Source: Cornus controversa (Eukaryota > Streptophyta > Magnoliopsida > Cornales > Cornaceae). Taken from it: a stretch of 64,000 nt of DNA. Location of the stretch: contig CM048852.1 of the NCBI GenBank assembly GCA_026545225.1, positions 17,712,146 through 17,776,145 of the forward strand, written 5' to 3'. The translations under genes and the position numbers were made by a program. Shown here piece after piece: positions 47,450-58,592 of the stretch. Positions within the stretch are counted from its first letter, which is position 1, and the number at the start of each line of letters is the position of its first letter. The notes under the pieces are model-generated. The model was given only the letters and a program-made list of their open reading frames with translations, made no database searches and was not told where the DNA came from.

Positions 47450-48720
47450 TACGCTTGAGAGGGGATAAGATGTACCAAGACATGAAATGACAATTTTGGT
47501 GGGCAGGCATGAAGAGGGACATAACTATATTTGTCTCTAAGTGCAGCAGTGGTCAGATGATCAAGATTGATCACCAGAGACCGCCGGAGTCTTTGCAACC
47601 ATTGCCTATACCGGAGTGGAAGTGGGAAAGCCTCTCTATGGATTTCAATGTGGGACTTCCCACCTCACAACGAAACTATGATGTTATTTGGGTGATAGTG
47701 GATAGGCTGACAAAATTATTACATTTCTTGCCGTACGCTTGAGTTACACCTTAGATTAGTATGCGAAAGTTTACATTGCAGAGATAATGAAGCTTCATGG
47801 TGTGCCTTTGTCCATTCTATCGGATAGAGATCTGAATTTTATTTCAGGGATTTAGGAGGGTTTTCAGCAGGCAATGTGTACAGCTCTGCACCTCAGTACA
47901 ACTAATTACTCTCAGACCGATGGTCAGACTGAGAGGGTTAATCAGATTATGGAGGGTATTTTATGAGCATGTGTACTTAACTTCAAGGGTAATTGAGAGA
48001 ATTTCTTGCTGCTAGTTGAGTTTGTCTATAACAATAGTTATCAAAAGACTATTGGTATGGCACCATTTAAGGCTCTGTACGGACGACCTGTAGATCTTTG
48101 GGTTACTGGTTGGAAGTTAGAGAGAATAGGTTTTTGGGTCCTGAGTTCATCAAGGACACGTCAGAAATAGTTGTCCTTATTAGAGATCGTATGCGGACTG
48201 CATAGAGCAGATAGAAAAGTTATGCTAACCGAAGAACTCGTGCACTAGAGTTCAAGGTGGGGGATCAGGTTCTATTCAAGGTTTCTCCCATGAAGAAAAA
48301 AAAAAAAAAAAAAGGGAGGTTGTCACCTCGTTTATTTTTTTGGTTCCTTTCATGATTACTGACAGGATCGGGGCAGTAGCGTATATAAAAATGTTACTAA
48401 ACACAATGCACAGGGTATATCATATCTTTTATGTGTCTTTGTTATGGAAATTCCGTAAGGAGGATGTTATTGATCAGCACATTGAGGTTGGGGAGATTGA
48501 GTTGCAGCTAGATCCAACAAATGTAGAGTAACTGTACTGTACTCATGACCATAGTAATCAATTCCCTCATCTTAAGACTATTCCTTTAGTTCGGGTTTAG
48601 TGGAGTCACCACAATTAGGTGGAGTCTACTTGGGAAAAGGAGGATGAGATAAAAGCAAAATATCGAGAGCTTTTTCTTTTAGGTATGAGCTGAATTCCGA
48701 GGACGGAATTCCTCTGTTAG
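47450..48720 (+). pseudogene. Integrase and C-terminal remnant
   Basis: MKRDITIFVSKCSSGQMIKI (zinc-binding end), WESLSMDFNVGLPTSQ and VIVDRLTKLLHFLPYA (core) are recognisable. Later parts (SDRDLNF-like and DGQTERVNQ-like motifs, chromodomain region to 48690) are in mixed frames with stops. A run of 17-18 A lies near 48296-48313. Confidence 0.85.
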
Positions 48721-48730
48721 GGGGGAAGAA

Positions 48731-51700
48731 TGTAATACCCCGAAAAATTTAGGTGTCAATTTAATCTCTTTACATTATTACTTTATTTTATTAATTCATG
48801 TGAAATGTTTTTTTTTTTTTTTATATAAATTATCATTGTAGGTGAGTTGTTTGTCTTTTATACATGCATTTTATCATTTTATGTGAATTGGTATTAATTG
48901 TGTGTTATTTTATTTAAATGTTTTGGGTTGGGCTAGGGAGGAATTTGGGCTAGTATGAGTGGGCTAAGGTTATGTTTAAAATGATGGGCCTAGGGTTATA
49001 ATAATATTATTATTGCTATATTTATTATTATTAATTTGATTTTTATTAGTTGTAGGAAAAACAATAAAAGAATAATTAAAACAAAAAGGAAAAGAAAAGA
49101 AGAAGAAATTAGGGTTTGCCGTTGTTTTACGCACAGAACTAAAAGAGAGTAAACGAAAGAGAGAAGGGAGTGACGATCGGGTGAACAAGTTGATTCGTCA
49201 GGAAAAGGCAAGTTCAAACTCTTCTCTTCCCCTTTGAACCTGTAAACATAAATTATTTTTATATGTTGCTTGAATATACGTATGTATGTATACATATATA
49301 TTTCTCTAGAATCGGCACATAGACATATTTACACGTAGGGATGATCAGAGTCCAATCCGACCGTTCAGAAGTAGAGGCGGTTACTTTTTGGTGCCTCTCG
49401 GTTTCTATAGAAAAATATATACAATCATTTTTGTTTTGAGTAAATGAATATTCAGTGATTGCTTAACCCAGTATATGTATATGTATATACATGAATGTAC
49501 CCTGTGTATGTAGTTTGGTCATAAGCAGAGGCGGTCACTTTCGGTGCATGGTTTAGTTGTTATATAAAGAGATTGCTTGTCCAGTAGGTGTGTGTGTATA
49601 TATATATATCTTTGTGTGTGCGAATGTACCCTTGTATATGTGTTTTGTCATAAAGTATTGATTAGATATAAGAGCCAACTGGATTGCTTTAAACAGTGTA
49701 TGAACAGGATACGTTTTGATATATATAGATATATACTTGAGTTTTGTATATGTGTAAATTTAGTTAATTAGAAAGAAGTGAATCAGGACATGTGTTGATC
49801 AAGTTAGTTGATATTGCTTTGTTTCATCTATTATTATTTTATTACTACTTTCCAGCATTATTAGTTCAATCACATTGAAATCTTTTTCCCATATTAGAAT
49901 TAGTTGTATATAGTATATATGTAGTGATGGTTACTCTTAATTGAAACGTTCATGATTATAGGAATACAATAGATTGGAGCTAGATTTAAATACACCTATT
50001 TTTCATAATTTGCGGTATAGGTTTTGTATGTGGGATTTTCCATTATTTTTAAAAGTATCTAAAAATTAGATTTTTTGCACCTTCTTTTATTTTAGAAAAT
50101 ACTTACAAAATTCCAAAAATTTTCAAATTTTAACTGTAACTTTTTGGAGGCTAAATACACTTGGGTTTAAATTTTCAACTCAAAATAATCTTTCCTTGCT
50201 GTTCAATTGATTTTTAACGTGTGTAAAAGTTGAATTTTTCACTTTCTGTAATTTTAGAAAATACTTTTATAATTCCAAAATTTCCCAAATTTTTACTGTA
50301 ATTCTCTGGAGGATAAATACACTTGGGTGTAAATTTTCAACTCAAAATAATCTTTCCTTGCTGCTCAATTGATTTTTTTTAAAGTGTCTAAAAGTTGGAT
50401 TTTTCACTTTCTGTAATTTTAGAAAATACTTCTGAAATTCCAAAAATTCCCAAAATTTTTTTGTAACTGTTTAGAGATTAAATGACCTTGGGTTTAAATT
50501 TTCATCTCAAATTGAGCTTCCCTTGGTGTTCAATTAATTTTTAAAGTGCCTAAAAGTTGGATTTTCACCTTCTTTGGTTTATTAAAAATGTTTTTAAATT
50601 ACAGAAAATTCCAGAATATTTTCTTAGTGTTCTTAGAAGTGAAATAGGCCCAGAAACCTAGATAAGAGTAAGTTTAGATCCCCTCGGAGATTTGAGGGCA
50701 TTGGAGGTTGGTTTGGGGAATTGTTTCCTCTAATGGATGTTAAATTATTTTGATTTAATCGATTGTGTTTACTATATATATAAATGCACATGGGATACTT
50801 GATTATAGTCTACTTGTGAACGATTTTTCTTATGATGATAATTTCATGTTGGATGATTTGAAATAACGTTTGTGCAAATTTAAATCATAATGCACCTTGT
50901 TATTTTATATTGCATATTGGAATGTATCTATGCATTTTATTTGGCATGTAAGGATTGCCCGGCGTGTCAGGATCGCCCATACCTAATAAGGTATCTATGC
51001 ATTTTATTTGGCATGTCAGGATTGTCCGGCGTGTCAGGATCGCCCATACCTAATAAGGTATCTATACATTTTATTTGGCGTGTTAGGATCGCCCATACCT
51101 AATAAGGTATCTATACATTTTATTTGGCGTGTCAGGATCGCCCATATCTAATAAGGTATCTATATGTGTATGCACATGTTTTCTTTATTTTGAACTTAAA
51201 GAATGTGTTCATTGTTGGATGATAAGGGTGTGTTGGAACAATGTATAAGATGATTCTACTTTTGAAAACATGAGCTAAATAGGAAATGACTAGTATGTAT
51301 ATATCTATACCTATTAAGGTATCAAAAGATTAAATGATGGCATGTTAGGATTGCTTAAACTTGATATTGTTTTATATTATGTTTATTTCTGCTGAACGTA
51401 AGGAACGTGTTCACGTTTGCATAATAAGGGTTTGGGTGGAATATTATAAATATTGACTGTTGTTTTGGAAACACGAAACTGGGTAAAAGAATAACTTGTA
51501 GGTTAAATCTATAGACTTATTTTATGTCCCTTATACTGAGGGTATGTATATTGGTTCTCTGATTGGGATGTAGTAGATAGAACTTGCTCGTGGGTTTAAC
51601 CCACTGTGTTGATATTTCAGGTTTCAAACAGGTTCCACCGCGAGGATAGAGTTTTAGGGTTTGGTTGTAGCAGACGTCTCATCTCATCAGTTACAGGGTA

Positions 51701-52014
51701 GGAACTTGTCTTCTTCAAGAGTCATACTATGAACTTTTGAGACTTTGGTTGTTGGTATTAATTTTAGAATTTAAAAACTTTTGTTCTTTCTGGTTAAGGG
51801 GTCCTTGGGTTACGGGACTTCCAAATTGTATTACCAGAATATATGTATTTATTTATCAATTATTTTAGTTCAATGGGATTTCTGTTCAGCTTTTAGCAAT
51901 TATTCTATTTCTTTCTTTTGCATCTATGCTTGTTGCTATCAGTGGTTAATATTCCTCAGGTTTTGTGTATGAGACTGGCCACCTCATGCGCGAAATTTTT
52001 TGGGGGGTATTTCA
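48731..52014 (+). repeat. 3' LTR of family-A element
   Basis: Effectively identical to 42071-45355 over 3284 bp. Confidence 0.96.
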
Positions 52015-52081
52015 AACAATCTACTGATCAAAGTAAACACTAATCACCACAAACTCTGGTGTATAAAAGACAATTCATTTG

Positions 52082-52339
52082 TGTTGAAGGATTTAAATAT
52101 TAAGGTTACACACTCTCTCTACAATAGCTTAAGCTTTAAGAGTAAATGGTAGTTACATGGTATTAGATCAGGCAAAGGTCTTGCGTTCAAACCTCACCGA
52201 TCACCCTGATAATTAAAATTGAAACACGTGTTGGACCAAAAAGGTCACACGTGAGGAGCGTGTTGAATGATTTAAATATTAAAGTTACACCCTCTCTCTC
52301 TCTAATAGCTTAAGCATTTAGAGTAGATGGTAGTTAACA
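52082..52339 (+). mobile_element. TRIM-4 complete element, TSD ATTTG
   Basis: Two LTRs of 75 and 79 bp (52082-52156, 52261-52339; TGTTGAA-GATTTAAATATTAA... TAGTTA(A)CA), primer site TGGTATTAGATC at 52157-52168, and purine tract GTGAGGAGCG before the second LTR. ATTTG flanks both sides (52077-52081, 52340-52344). Only 258 bp in all. Confidence 0.9.
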
Positions 52340-52690
52340 ATTTGGATCATTTTAACATTGGTAACAATTTGGAATCAAAGAATACCAAGTTCACAAATAA
52401 TTTAGAATCTGAGAATTAATAGGAAAAATATGTTTGCAGGTAGGCATCTGACTTTTAGGTTACGGAGTATACGAATATTGAGTAACTGACTCATCAGGCA
52501 GCTCATGAATTAGCTAGGAAAATTAGAAATATAAATTGGGAGGCAATGAAGATCAATGGCCAAAAGACACTAAAACATTGAACAATTTTGTTAGCAAGGC
52601 TTGATTATTTATAGGGAATGAGAGATTGAGGATTACGTAATCACATAATTAAAGCTTCAGTAGAGAAATGCATTTGACTTGTATTGTGAT

Positions 52691-52694
<4 letters not shown>
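52340..52694. other. COQ3 intron DNA
   Basis: No feature recognised. Confidence 0.4.

Positions 52695-52735
<41 letters not shown>
52695..52735. repeat. (AT)n microsatellite
   Basis: About 20 AT units, next to the RTE fragment. Confidence 0.95.
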
Positions 52736-52739
<4 letters not shown>

Positions 52740-52865
52740 TGAAAGGAAAATGTTATAAAACAGCTATTAGGCCAACCATGCTACATAGACAGAATATTGG
52801 GCAAGTAAGAAAAAACATACCCCCAAAATAAGTGTAAACAAAATGAGAATGTAGAATGGATGTGG
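52736..52865 (+). mobile_element. RTE LINE fragment, short
   Basis: GKCYKTAIRPTMLHRQNIGQ resembles the IRPAMLYG region of the RTE tail at 29930, followed by a decayed continuation. About 130 bp. Confidence 0.5.
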
Positions 52866-53229
52866 TAATAAGAAAAATATAAAATCAGAATGAATACTTG
52901 TAAAACTAGAAAATAAATATTCAAGACCGTACAATTAGTACCAACTGATTATAAAATGAGCGAAAAATTTATTCAAATGATTATGTTGGGTGTAACGAGG
53001 ACAAATAACTGCACAGTGTGAGGTCCTATCATCCATATTGAGAGTAATGCTAGGGCAATGGAAAACACCAAAATTAACATAAGTTGAAATCCTAGCTGCT
53101 GATAAGGACTCTGTTTTATCTTGATAATTTATCTTAATAATATTTCCTATTGTTTGGTATGATCACACATGCACATAAAAAAATATAGAATTAATATTCA
53201 TCCTTGTTCTATATTAGAACGAACCATAC
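52866..53229. other. COQ3 intron DNA with MITE-like end
   Basis: GAGTAATGCTAGGGCAATGG at 53041 resembles the GGTAATGCTAGGTGAAGG blocks at 6699, 6787, 7739 and 7831, suggesting a shared small transposon. Otherwise unrecognised. Confidence 0.4.
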
Positions 53230-53307
53230 CGCATGAAGGCGAGCAATCTTGATGTTCTTCTCCACAGCATCAACTCCCATTACAGTAGCTCCCATGCGTG
53301 CCAAAGG
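53230..53307 (-). CDS. COQ3: COQ3 first visible exon
   Basis: 26 codons between TTCAG acceptor and GTATGG donor: PLARMGATVMGVDAVEKN ... IARLHA, the strand-helix-strand following SAM motif I with the acidic GVD end. The preceding GCGGGLLSE exon should be at higher coordinates; I do not find it. Confidence 0.92.
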
Positions 53308-55403
53308 CTGAACAAGCAAAAGAAAAGAATAAAATTAGACAACAATCAATTCTAGTTCGAAATTGTACTTGGCTAAAATGTCATCTAAACAAATATAAGT
53401 TTAACTAAAAAACAGCATTTTGTTTATTGTCAAAGACATCCGTGTCTTTATAAATCCACTACAATTTGTAACATAAAATGACAAGTATAATTACTACTTA
53501 TTGTATATTACTACTATTAGGGTTTCTTTAGAAACACACACACATAAATATAGTAAAGAGTACACCTGCCTTAAGGAGCAGAGCCAGAAATATTCATTTT
53601 TTTTCCCGGGGGGCTTAGTAGTATAAAATTAGATTTTAAAAATAAAATAAAATAAAATAATTCTATAAATGATATGATAAGAAAAAATGGAGAGAAGATC
53701 AGTTGACAGTCGATAAATGAGGTTGTCAAGTGTCGAGCATTCTTTTTCTTCTCTCTTGAATTCATAACAAATAATAAATATATATTTATCTATATATATG
53801 AAGAGATTACTAATATTTTGTAGGAAGGATTACAATAATAATTAATACTTTTTTTGCAAGATTTGAATTTTTAAAAGCAAGACTAAAAAGGTTCATTGGA
53901 CTTTGAAGGGCCCACAAGAATTTCTTTTGCAAACCACTTTTAATAACCATAGATAGGTAACCATAAATAGGATATTTTTTAAATCTGGGGGGATGGGGGC
54001 AGCTTGTGTAGAACTTGCTTCCACAACAAGACACTACGCAATATTTTTTATTAATTTATTACGAGAATATTATCTACTGAGACATCTATAATTTCTCTGA
54101 AGCTAAAGAACAAATTTTTAGAATGAGCAGATGTTACTTTTTGTATATAGTGAGTGATACAAGTGTAACTATGCATATAAATGTGCAGAAAAGAACGAAT
54201 TAGAAGACACTTTCTTCCAATATGTGTTTAGTATGTGAAACTAAAAGATCCTGCAAACCAAGTGTATCTTTATGTGGTACTTTCTGTAAAGGACTGGTAC
54301 CAGTTGGCTTATCATAGTAAAATTCACTTGCTTCTCACTTCTTTCTTCCTCAGTACCTCATGGTGTCAAAGTAAATGTAGCAGACATTGACAACTATGGG
54401 CATTATATGGTGTCTCTAGGGGTTAAGAATCCATAAGACACGAGAGGACCTTTAAGGATGTATTTCATTTGTATTCAACAAACTTTTCTGTACAAAACAT
54501 AACAAAAGACAAGATTGCAGTAGTTTCTTTGATCCTTCCCCAGTTATAGTACATCTCAAATCCTTGTTGGGATCAACCCCAACCACCCCATTCAAAAACA
54601 GAAACACACACACACACACACACACAGTAAGGGCTTCAAGAAGTTGAATTTTGATAGATGCTATTTATATAATAACTAATGAAAAAAATAGCTAGGACAA
54701 AGCTTCATCAAGTCAGATCTTTAAATGAGATTGTCCTTCACCAAGGCTCACAAATCTGACAACCTTGAGGTGGATTCCCTAGCTAAGAAAAATACTTCTT
54801 ACCATGTAGATTTGCTTGGGAGATTAGACACCAACCATGGAATCTTTGAGTCATTTTTCATTTGGTTCCATATGTGTTAACTGTGATTTTTTTCCTCCGG
54901 AAAATCTCCTCCACCAGTTGTTACCTACTTGTTCCTTAAATGAAATCTTATGCCTTACCAGATACAATTCCTTCTTATGAAAAAGGGTACCATTGGCCAG
55001 GAAAAGATAGTTTGGAGAAGTGCATGCAACAGAGAGTTTGGATTTATGTTAAAACGGACTGAATGCATTATTTTTGTTAGAATCATTGGATGTGACAGAT
55101 TGAGATATCTCAAAGGCTTGGAAAGTTCAAGTTCTGAAATCTATTTTGACACTGTAAGATCATAGCATATAACCAAGTTAAATGTAGGGTGCAAACAAGT
55201 ATAGGGTCATAAATAGAATAAAACAGATGAAAATAAAATAAATAAGGAAACTAACATAAATGAAAATCATTTTGATAAAGTCACACGTACTGCACCATAT
55301 AGAGCTATGAAACAAGTTGAGTTTTAAGGAGTGATGAAAGAAAGTATTAAATGCTAGAGCATTGTAGCTACATCTTTAAAAAAAAAAAATCCAAGAAAAG
55401 AAA
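53308..55403. other. Region between COQ3 and segmental copy 2
   Basis: No COQ3 5' exon recognised. Contains an AAAAT-type run at 53637-53660, an (AC)n microsatellite at 54604-54628 and an unrecognised repeat-like stretch at 53575-54030. Short open frames here have no family. Confidence 0.5.
54604..54628. repeat. (AC)n microsatellite
   Basis: Twelve AC units. Confidence 0.95.
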
Positions 55404-56937
55404 TTACATTTAAGTGAGGATGATGGACCAATGACTCTTTTTACTCTTGTCGCTAAACCAAATCTTGTGAGTAGAGTGATTGAAGAGCAAAAGAAGGATG
55501 GTGAGATGGAGATTATTCGCACTCGAATTTTGGGTGGCGAGGCGGTGGATGGATGGACAATTCATTTAGATAAGAGTTTAAAATTTAAAGGGAAGATGTT
55601 TGTTCCCTTAGCTTGTACGGACAAGGTTCTGAAGGAGTTTCACAATTCGAGGCTAGCAGTACATCCGGGTGGTACCAAGATGTACCATAACCTATGCCGA
55701 CCGTATTGGTGAAAAGGTATGAAGAAGGATGTAACTCAGTTCATAGCGAGGTGCCTCACTTGTCAACAAGTGAAGGCCGAGCATCAGAGGCCAGCGAGGT
55801 TATTACAACTATTGCATGTGACAATGTGGAAGTGGGAACATGTCACTATAGATTTTGCGACGAGGCTTCCAAGGTCGAGGAAGAGTCACGATGCAGTGTG
55901 GGTAGTTGTCGACAGATTGACTAAGGTGGCTCATTTTCTTCCTATCCGAGTGACCGATGATGTGGACACTCTCAGTAGATTGTATATTGAGTAGATCCTT
56001 AGACTTCATGGCGTGCCAATTTCAATTGTTACAGATAGAGACCCATGATTTACATCTCAATTTTGGCAGATTTTTCAAACAGCGCTTGATATAGATCTCC
56101 ACTTTAGTACGGCTTTTCATTCTCAGATAGATGGCCAGTCCGAGCGTACTATACAGATCTTGGAGGATATACTACGGGCATTTTTACTTGATCTTCAAGG
56201 CAGTTGGTAGGATCACCTTCCATTGGTAGAGTTTGCATACAATAATAGGTATTAAGCTAACATTGAGATGACTCCATTCGAGTCTTTGTATGATAGGTCG
56301 TGTAGGTCACCTATCTGTTAGATCGAGGTCAGAGAGATAGTTTTCTTAGGGCCAGATTTAGTTCGAGGGATTTTGGAGAAGATCAAGATAATAAGGTAAC
56401 GATTGCTTACGGCTCAGAGTCGTCAAAAAAGCTATGCCGATAGGAGATGGTGACCTTTGGCATTTGAGGTGGGAGACCATGTCTTTCTAAAGGTCTCACC
56501 ACAGAGAGGTTTGATGAGATTCAGTCGTAATGGCAAGCTAGCTCCACGATTATCAGACCATTTGAGATTTTGGATCGGGCTGGAGAGGTTGCTTATCGCT
56601 TGGCATTACCACCGCAAATGTGAAGTGTGCACAACACTTTTCATATATCTATGGTGAGAAAGTATGAACCGAATCCTTCACATGTGCTTGATTAGACAGA
56701 CTTTGAGGTAGAGGAGGACGTGTTGTACGAGGAGAGACCGCTTCTGGTTTTGGATACTAGAGAGCAAGTGCTTCAAGTCAAAACCATTCCCTTGGTTAAA
56801 GTGCTTTGGAGGTATCATAGAGTAGAGGAGCCTATGTGAGAGTGGAAACAAGAAGTCCGCTCAAAGTACCCCGAGTTTTTCACCACTTGAGGTATGTTTC
56901 TAATTTCGATGATGAAATTCTTTAAAGGTTGAGAGGT
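55404..56937 (+). pseudogene. gypsy integrase/chromodomain remnant (segmental copy 2)
   Basis: Same motifs as 18016-19612 (HPGGTKMYHNLCRPYW, ARCLTCQQVKAEHQRPA, VVDRLTKVAHFLPI). Shares the TGA after RPYW (55710-55712) and the TGA after the D-P of the core. Here codon IEQ has become a TAG at 55992-55994. It retains one fewer early stop (EEQKKD open; TAA in copy 1). Confidence 0.88.
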
Positions 56938-58592
56938 TGTAGAGACTGAGTCCAATTTTGACCGGTTTCTATTTTAAGCATCATTTTTACCCTAATTACA
57001 TTTTAAATGATGTTTAGCATGTTTTAATTGTGAAAACCATGTTTGGGGATCTGTATTAAGGTTTTGGAAGGTTTTGAGAATATTTTAGGAAGTTTGACTT
57101 TTTAGGTCAATGAGGCCCCAGGACACGGTCCGGTGGGCCCGGTGTAGTAACCCTTGTGAACGGGTGTGAGTGGGCGGGTGCGAAGACAGACACTGGGCTG
57201 AGCTACCACACTGACAGGGTACAGGGTGCTCAATCCCACATCGCCTGGGTGTGGAAAAGGGGATGTGCTTATATGTAGTATGTTCTCTTCAAATGGTATG
57301 AGGCCTTTTGGGGTAAACCCAATAGCAAAACCGTGCGGGCTATGGCCCAAAGCGGACAATATCATACCATGTGTTGGAGCGGGGTATTACAGTTGGTATC
57401 AGAGCCTGAACCCAGCCGGAAGTAGTGTGCCGACGAGGACGTCGGGCCTCGTAGGGGGGGTGGATTGTAGTAACCCTCGTGAACGGGTGTGAGTGGGCGG
57501 GTGCGAAGACAGACACTGGGCTGAGCTACCACACTGACAGGGTACAGGGTGCTCAATCCCACATCGCCTGGGTGTGGAAAAGGGGATGTGCTTATATGTA
57601 GTATGTTCTCTTCAAATGGTATGAGGCCTTTTGGGGTAAACCCAATAGCAAAACCGTGCGGGCTATGGCCCAAAGCGGACAATATCATACCATGTGTTGG
57701 AGCGGGGTATTACACCCGGTAATTCGGAAGATTTCTATAAAATATGATTTTTGGTTATGAATCAAATGGAATGTTTAAAGAATTAAGGAAGTGATTTTGG
57801 AGGCATAGTCACTTTTGAAATAAAAAATGGAGGTCGGGAGGGTACGTTAAGTGACTCGGGGGTGTTTCGATCATTTCGCGCCCCAAGGAGATATAAATAT
57901 CTAGGAGGGGCTGAGATATTTAATTTGACAACTATCTTTCTCTCTCTAACTCTCCCACTTAATCTCTCTCCCTTCTTTCTACATTTTAGAAGGCTTAGGC
58001 TTTGATTTGGAAAACGCCGAAGGCAAAGGGTTTGCTTTACTCAGCAAGGGCTTCGATTTGAACCGAACAAAGTCTACTTTCAGCAAGGTGAAAAGGGCAA
58101 AATTTTTGAAGAATTAGCTTCCTAGCTTAGGATTTGAGGTAGGGGTGTGAAATTCCTCTTTATTTTTATTCTCTAGGTCACATACTTGTGACATGAAATC
58201 TTGTTTGGAGAATTTTGTGAAAACATAATCTTATTGCATATATATGGAATGTCTACCATGTCTTAGTTGGAATTTATGTATTGCATGTGTAATTATTGTC
58301 TATGAATGCAATATTGCGATTTTGGATTCATTTGTGGAGTTTTGTGATATTTAATATAAAATGTTGGATTTATGCATGAAGAAAATTTTCTTGAAAATGC
58401 ATTGGCTATGATTCACTAGAAATTGGTGATTTTCATTGTGACAAGCTTGAGGTGAAGAGTGTGCATAAACTTGTCATAGATTATGCATTTGGTGAGAATT
58501 GTGAAAATTGTGAATTTGGTGCATTTATGTGATAACGTGCACTTATGTGAAAAATGCATTTTTGGGACATGTGTGAGAATTAAGAAGGGCCC
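56938..58592 (+). mobile_element. Family-B LTR (+), copy 2, with nested TRIM-1
   Basis: Starts TGTAGAGACTGAGTCC, matches 19613-20598, and is interrupted by TRIM-1 at 57143-57714. Contains the 85-bp block at 58402-58486 missing from copy 1. Confidence 0.8.
57143..57714 (+). mobile_element. TRIM-1 complete element, TSD CCCGG
   Basis: LTRs 57143-57391 and 57466-57714 (249 bp each, nearly identical) around 74 bp with GTTGGTATCAGAGCC and TAGGGGGGGTGGAT. CCCGG at 57138-57142 and 57715-57719; the unoccupied GGGCCCGGTAATTC is intact in copy 1 at 19811. Confidence 0.97.

Larger units (their letters stand above)
42071..52014 (+). mobile_element. Complete giant-LTR Ty3/gypsy element (family A), TSD AACAA
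   Basis: LTRs 42071-45355 (3285 bp) and 48731-52014 (3284 bp) start TGTAATACCCCG and end GGGGTATTTCA, with AACAA on both sides (42066-42070, 52015-52019). The only difference I see between the LTRs is a nine- versus eight-T run (43713 and 50373 area). After the 5' LTR comes TTTGGTATCAGAGC (primer-binding site); before the 3' LTR, AGGGGGGAAGAA (polypurine tract). The 3375-bp interior keeps gag-protease-RT/RNase H-integrase order but is full of stops and lacks most of RT. It lies antisense in a COQ3 intron. Very young insertion, presumably mobilised in trans. Confidence 0.96.
26600..53307 (-). pseudogene. COQ3: COQ3, ubiquinone O-methyltransferase (broken, 5' exons missing)
   Basis: Six consecutive exons are recognisable on the minus strand with GT-AG borders and consistent phases: 53230-53307, 41954-42002, 40098-40147, 28984-29133, 27095-27159 and 26920-26967 + 26600-26670. 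Joined, they match plant COQ3 from just after SAM motif I (PLARMGATVMGVDAV) to the C-terminus. COQ3 is the mitochondrial matrix-side, SAM-dependent enzyme that performs the O-methylations of ubiquinone synthesis. About 0.5 kb of coding sequence spans 26.7 kb because the introns are filled with transposons. Two lesions are seen: the fifth exon is about 16 nt short and out of frame, and the last exon is split by a TRIM solo LTR. Exons for the transit peptide and the GCGGGLLSE motif were not found up to 55.4 kb, where duplicated DNA begins. Identification is confident. Inactivity is likely but would need transcripts to prove. Confidence 0.88.

Noticed and set aside
54720-54880. Plus-strand frame resembling an RNase H tail
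   Set aside because: Too short and too weak; key acidic residues cannot be placed.
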